Source: Phoronis ovalis (Eukaryota > Phoronida > Phoronidae). From it: a DNA stretch of 20,101 nucleotides. This document shows positions 19,487-20,101 of this stretch, piece by piece. A program made the position numbers and the translations under genes. Position 1 is the first letter of the stretch. Each line of letters starts with the position of its first letter. The notes below the pieces were generated by a model. That model was given only the letters and a program-made list of their open reading frames with translations, did no database searches and had not been told where the DNA came from. Location: contig JAOXYB010007456.1 in assembly GCA_028565635.1 (NCBI GenBank), positions 1-20,101 on the forward strand. Reading direction: 5' to 3'.

Positions 19487-19721
19487 CTAGCAGCAAGCTT
19501 CTCAGTGAACTTTATATCTTTCCCTCGGTGATGTTCATATCCTTAAGAATTACCTTGCATTATCCTTGATTGCAGATTTTCGTTGTCAGCACAGTATAAG
19601 AAACAGCATCTTGCGACTCCTCTTTTCTTAAGTTAATTATCACTTTTCTTTCTGGGTCTCAAATGAAATCATTGCGAAATTTCAACTATTTATTTATTTA
19701 TTATGGGATAAAGAGTTCTCC

Positions 19722-19855
19722 ACTTTACCAATACTAAATGATAATTTATTATTTCGTCAAAAACGCAGGTGATGTGAAAACACTTTTTGACTAATTACTA
19801 ACTTTATTAATATTAATTGATAATTTACTATTTCATCAAAACTACAGGTCATGTG
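19722..19855. repeat. 55-bp direct repeat, two copies, 79-bp period
   Basis: Positions 19722-19776 and 19801-19855 align without gaps, with 10 mismatches by eye (about 82 percent identity). The shared core is TGATAATTTA followed by TATTTC and TCAAAA, ending CAGGT-ATGTG. It may be part of a longer tandem array or a mobile-element subrepeat. Confidence 0.75.
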
Positions 19856-20101
19856 GCACCATTAGACTCCCCATCCAACTCAATACAAAAACGTGGTAAC
19901 GTTCATGCACATATCAAATAGAGCAACATTCCCGGAACTATTATCTCTTCATAATGTGTGTACACTCTTTCATACACTACCAGTTAAATTTTCGTGCAGC
20001 CTTGACCATACTGATTTTGAGAAAAACAAAATCGACCCTTAAATCGCACTATTCCAATGGCAAATAAGCCCGAATTCAAATTCCGATTTAAAAAAAATTG
20101 T
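19856..20101. other. Right-edge intergenic or intronic sequence
   Basis: No supported gene. An ATG at 20057 opens a frame (MANKPEFKFRFKK) that runs off the window. Fifteen codons are too few to judge. Confidence 0.4.

Noticed and set aside
19555-19630. Possible minus-strand exon (AAG donor GTAATT; RCCFLYCADNENL)
   Set aside because: The only phase that joins to the 19334-19486 frame contains a stop, and the acceptor lacks a pyrimidine tract.
20057-20101. Start of a new plus-strand gene at ATG 20057
   Set aside because: Only 15 codons before the edge, a weak start context (C at -3) and no other support.
1-20101. CRISPR arrays, bacterial operons or viral genes
   Set aside because: No regularly spaced identical repeats, no ribosome-binding-site-led gene runs, and the coding content is split by spliceosomal introns.

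Overview
The window looks like nuclear DNA of an invertebrate animal. It is very AT-rich, its genes are split by GT-AG introns, and its start codons have animal-type Kozak contexts. The recognisable protein is closer to animal MAP3K1 (MEKK1) than to anything microbial or plant. A mollusc or another lophotrochozoan is my best guess, from general repeat style and base composition only; the sequence does not prove it.

Layout. Positions 290-6375 on the minus strand hold the first five coding exons (236 residues) of a MAP3K1-like gene, whose start codon is at 6375. The last visible exon is the beginning of the SWIM region. The zinc-binding Cys/His residues, the RING-type domain and the kinase domain lie beyond the left edge. 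Positions 6376 to about 6950 are a short divergent region that probably serves as a shared promoter. It carries leader exons of both genes and two ACTTCCG (ETS/GABP-like) motifs. From about 6900 to 19090 on the plus strand lies a second gene with ten coding exons (10142-18029). The exons join without any frame conflict into a 904-residue protein that I do not recognise. It is largely disordered, rich in Ser, Arg and Pro, and ends in a probable coiled coil. The last kilobase holds its 3' UTR, a weak candidate 3'-terminal exon on the minus strand (19334-19486) and a 55-bp direct duplication.

Repeats. Three patches stand out from the AT-rich intron background. Positions 1 to about 95 and 4611-4790 share one repeat family. 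Positions 7080-7760 carry a tRNA-like B-box hairpin, a near-perfect 39-bp palindrome bounded by 7-bp direct repeats, and a longer-range direct duplication. A 72-nt imperfect hairpin (11021-11092) in an intron has the size of a pre-miRNA but could equally be a tiny MITE.

The genes are head to head, so co-expression is plausible, but nothing in the sequence shows that the two proteins work together. Exon boundaries come from reading splice signals and reading-frame continuity by eye. All untranslated exons, promoters and poly(A) sites are inferences.
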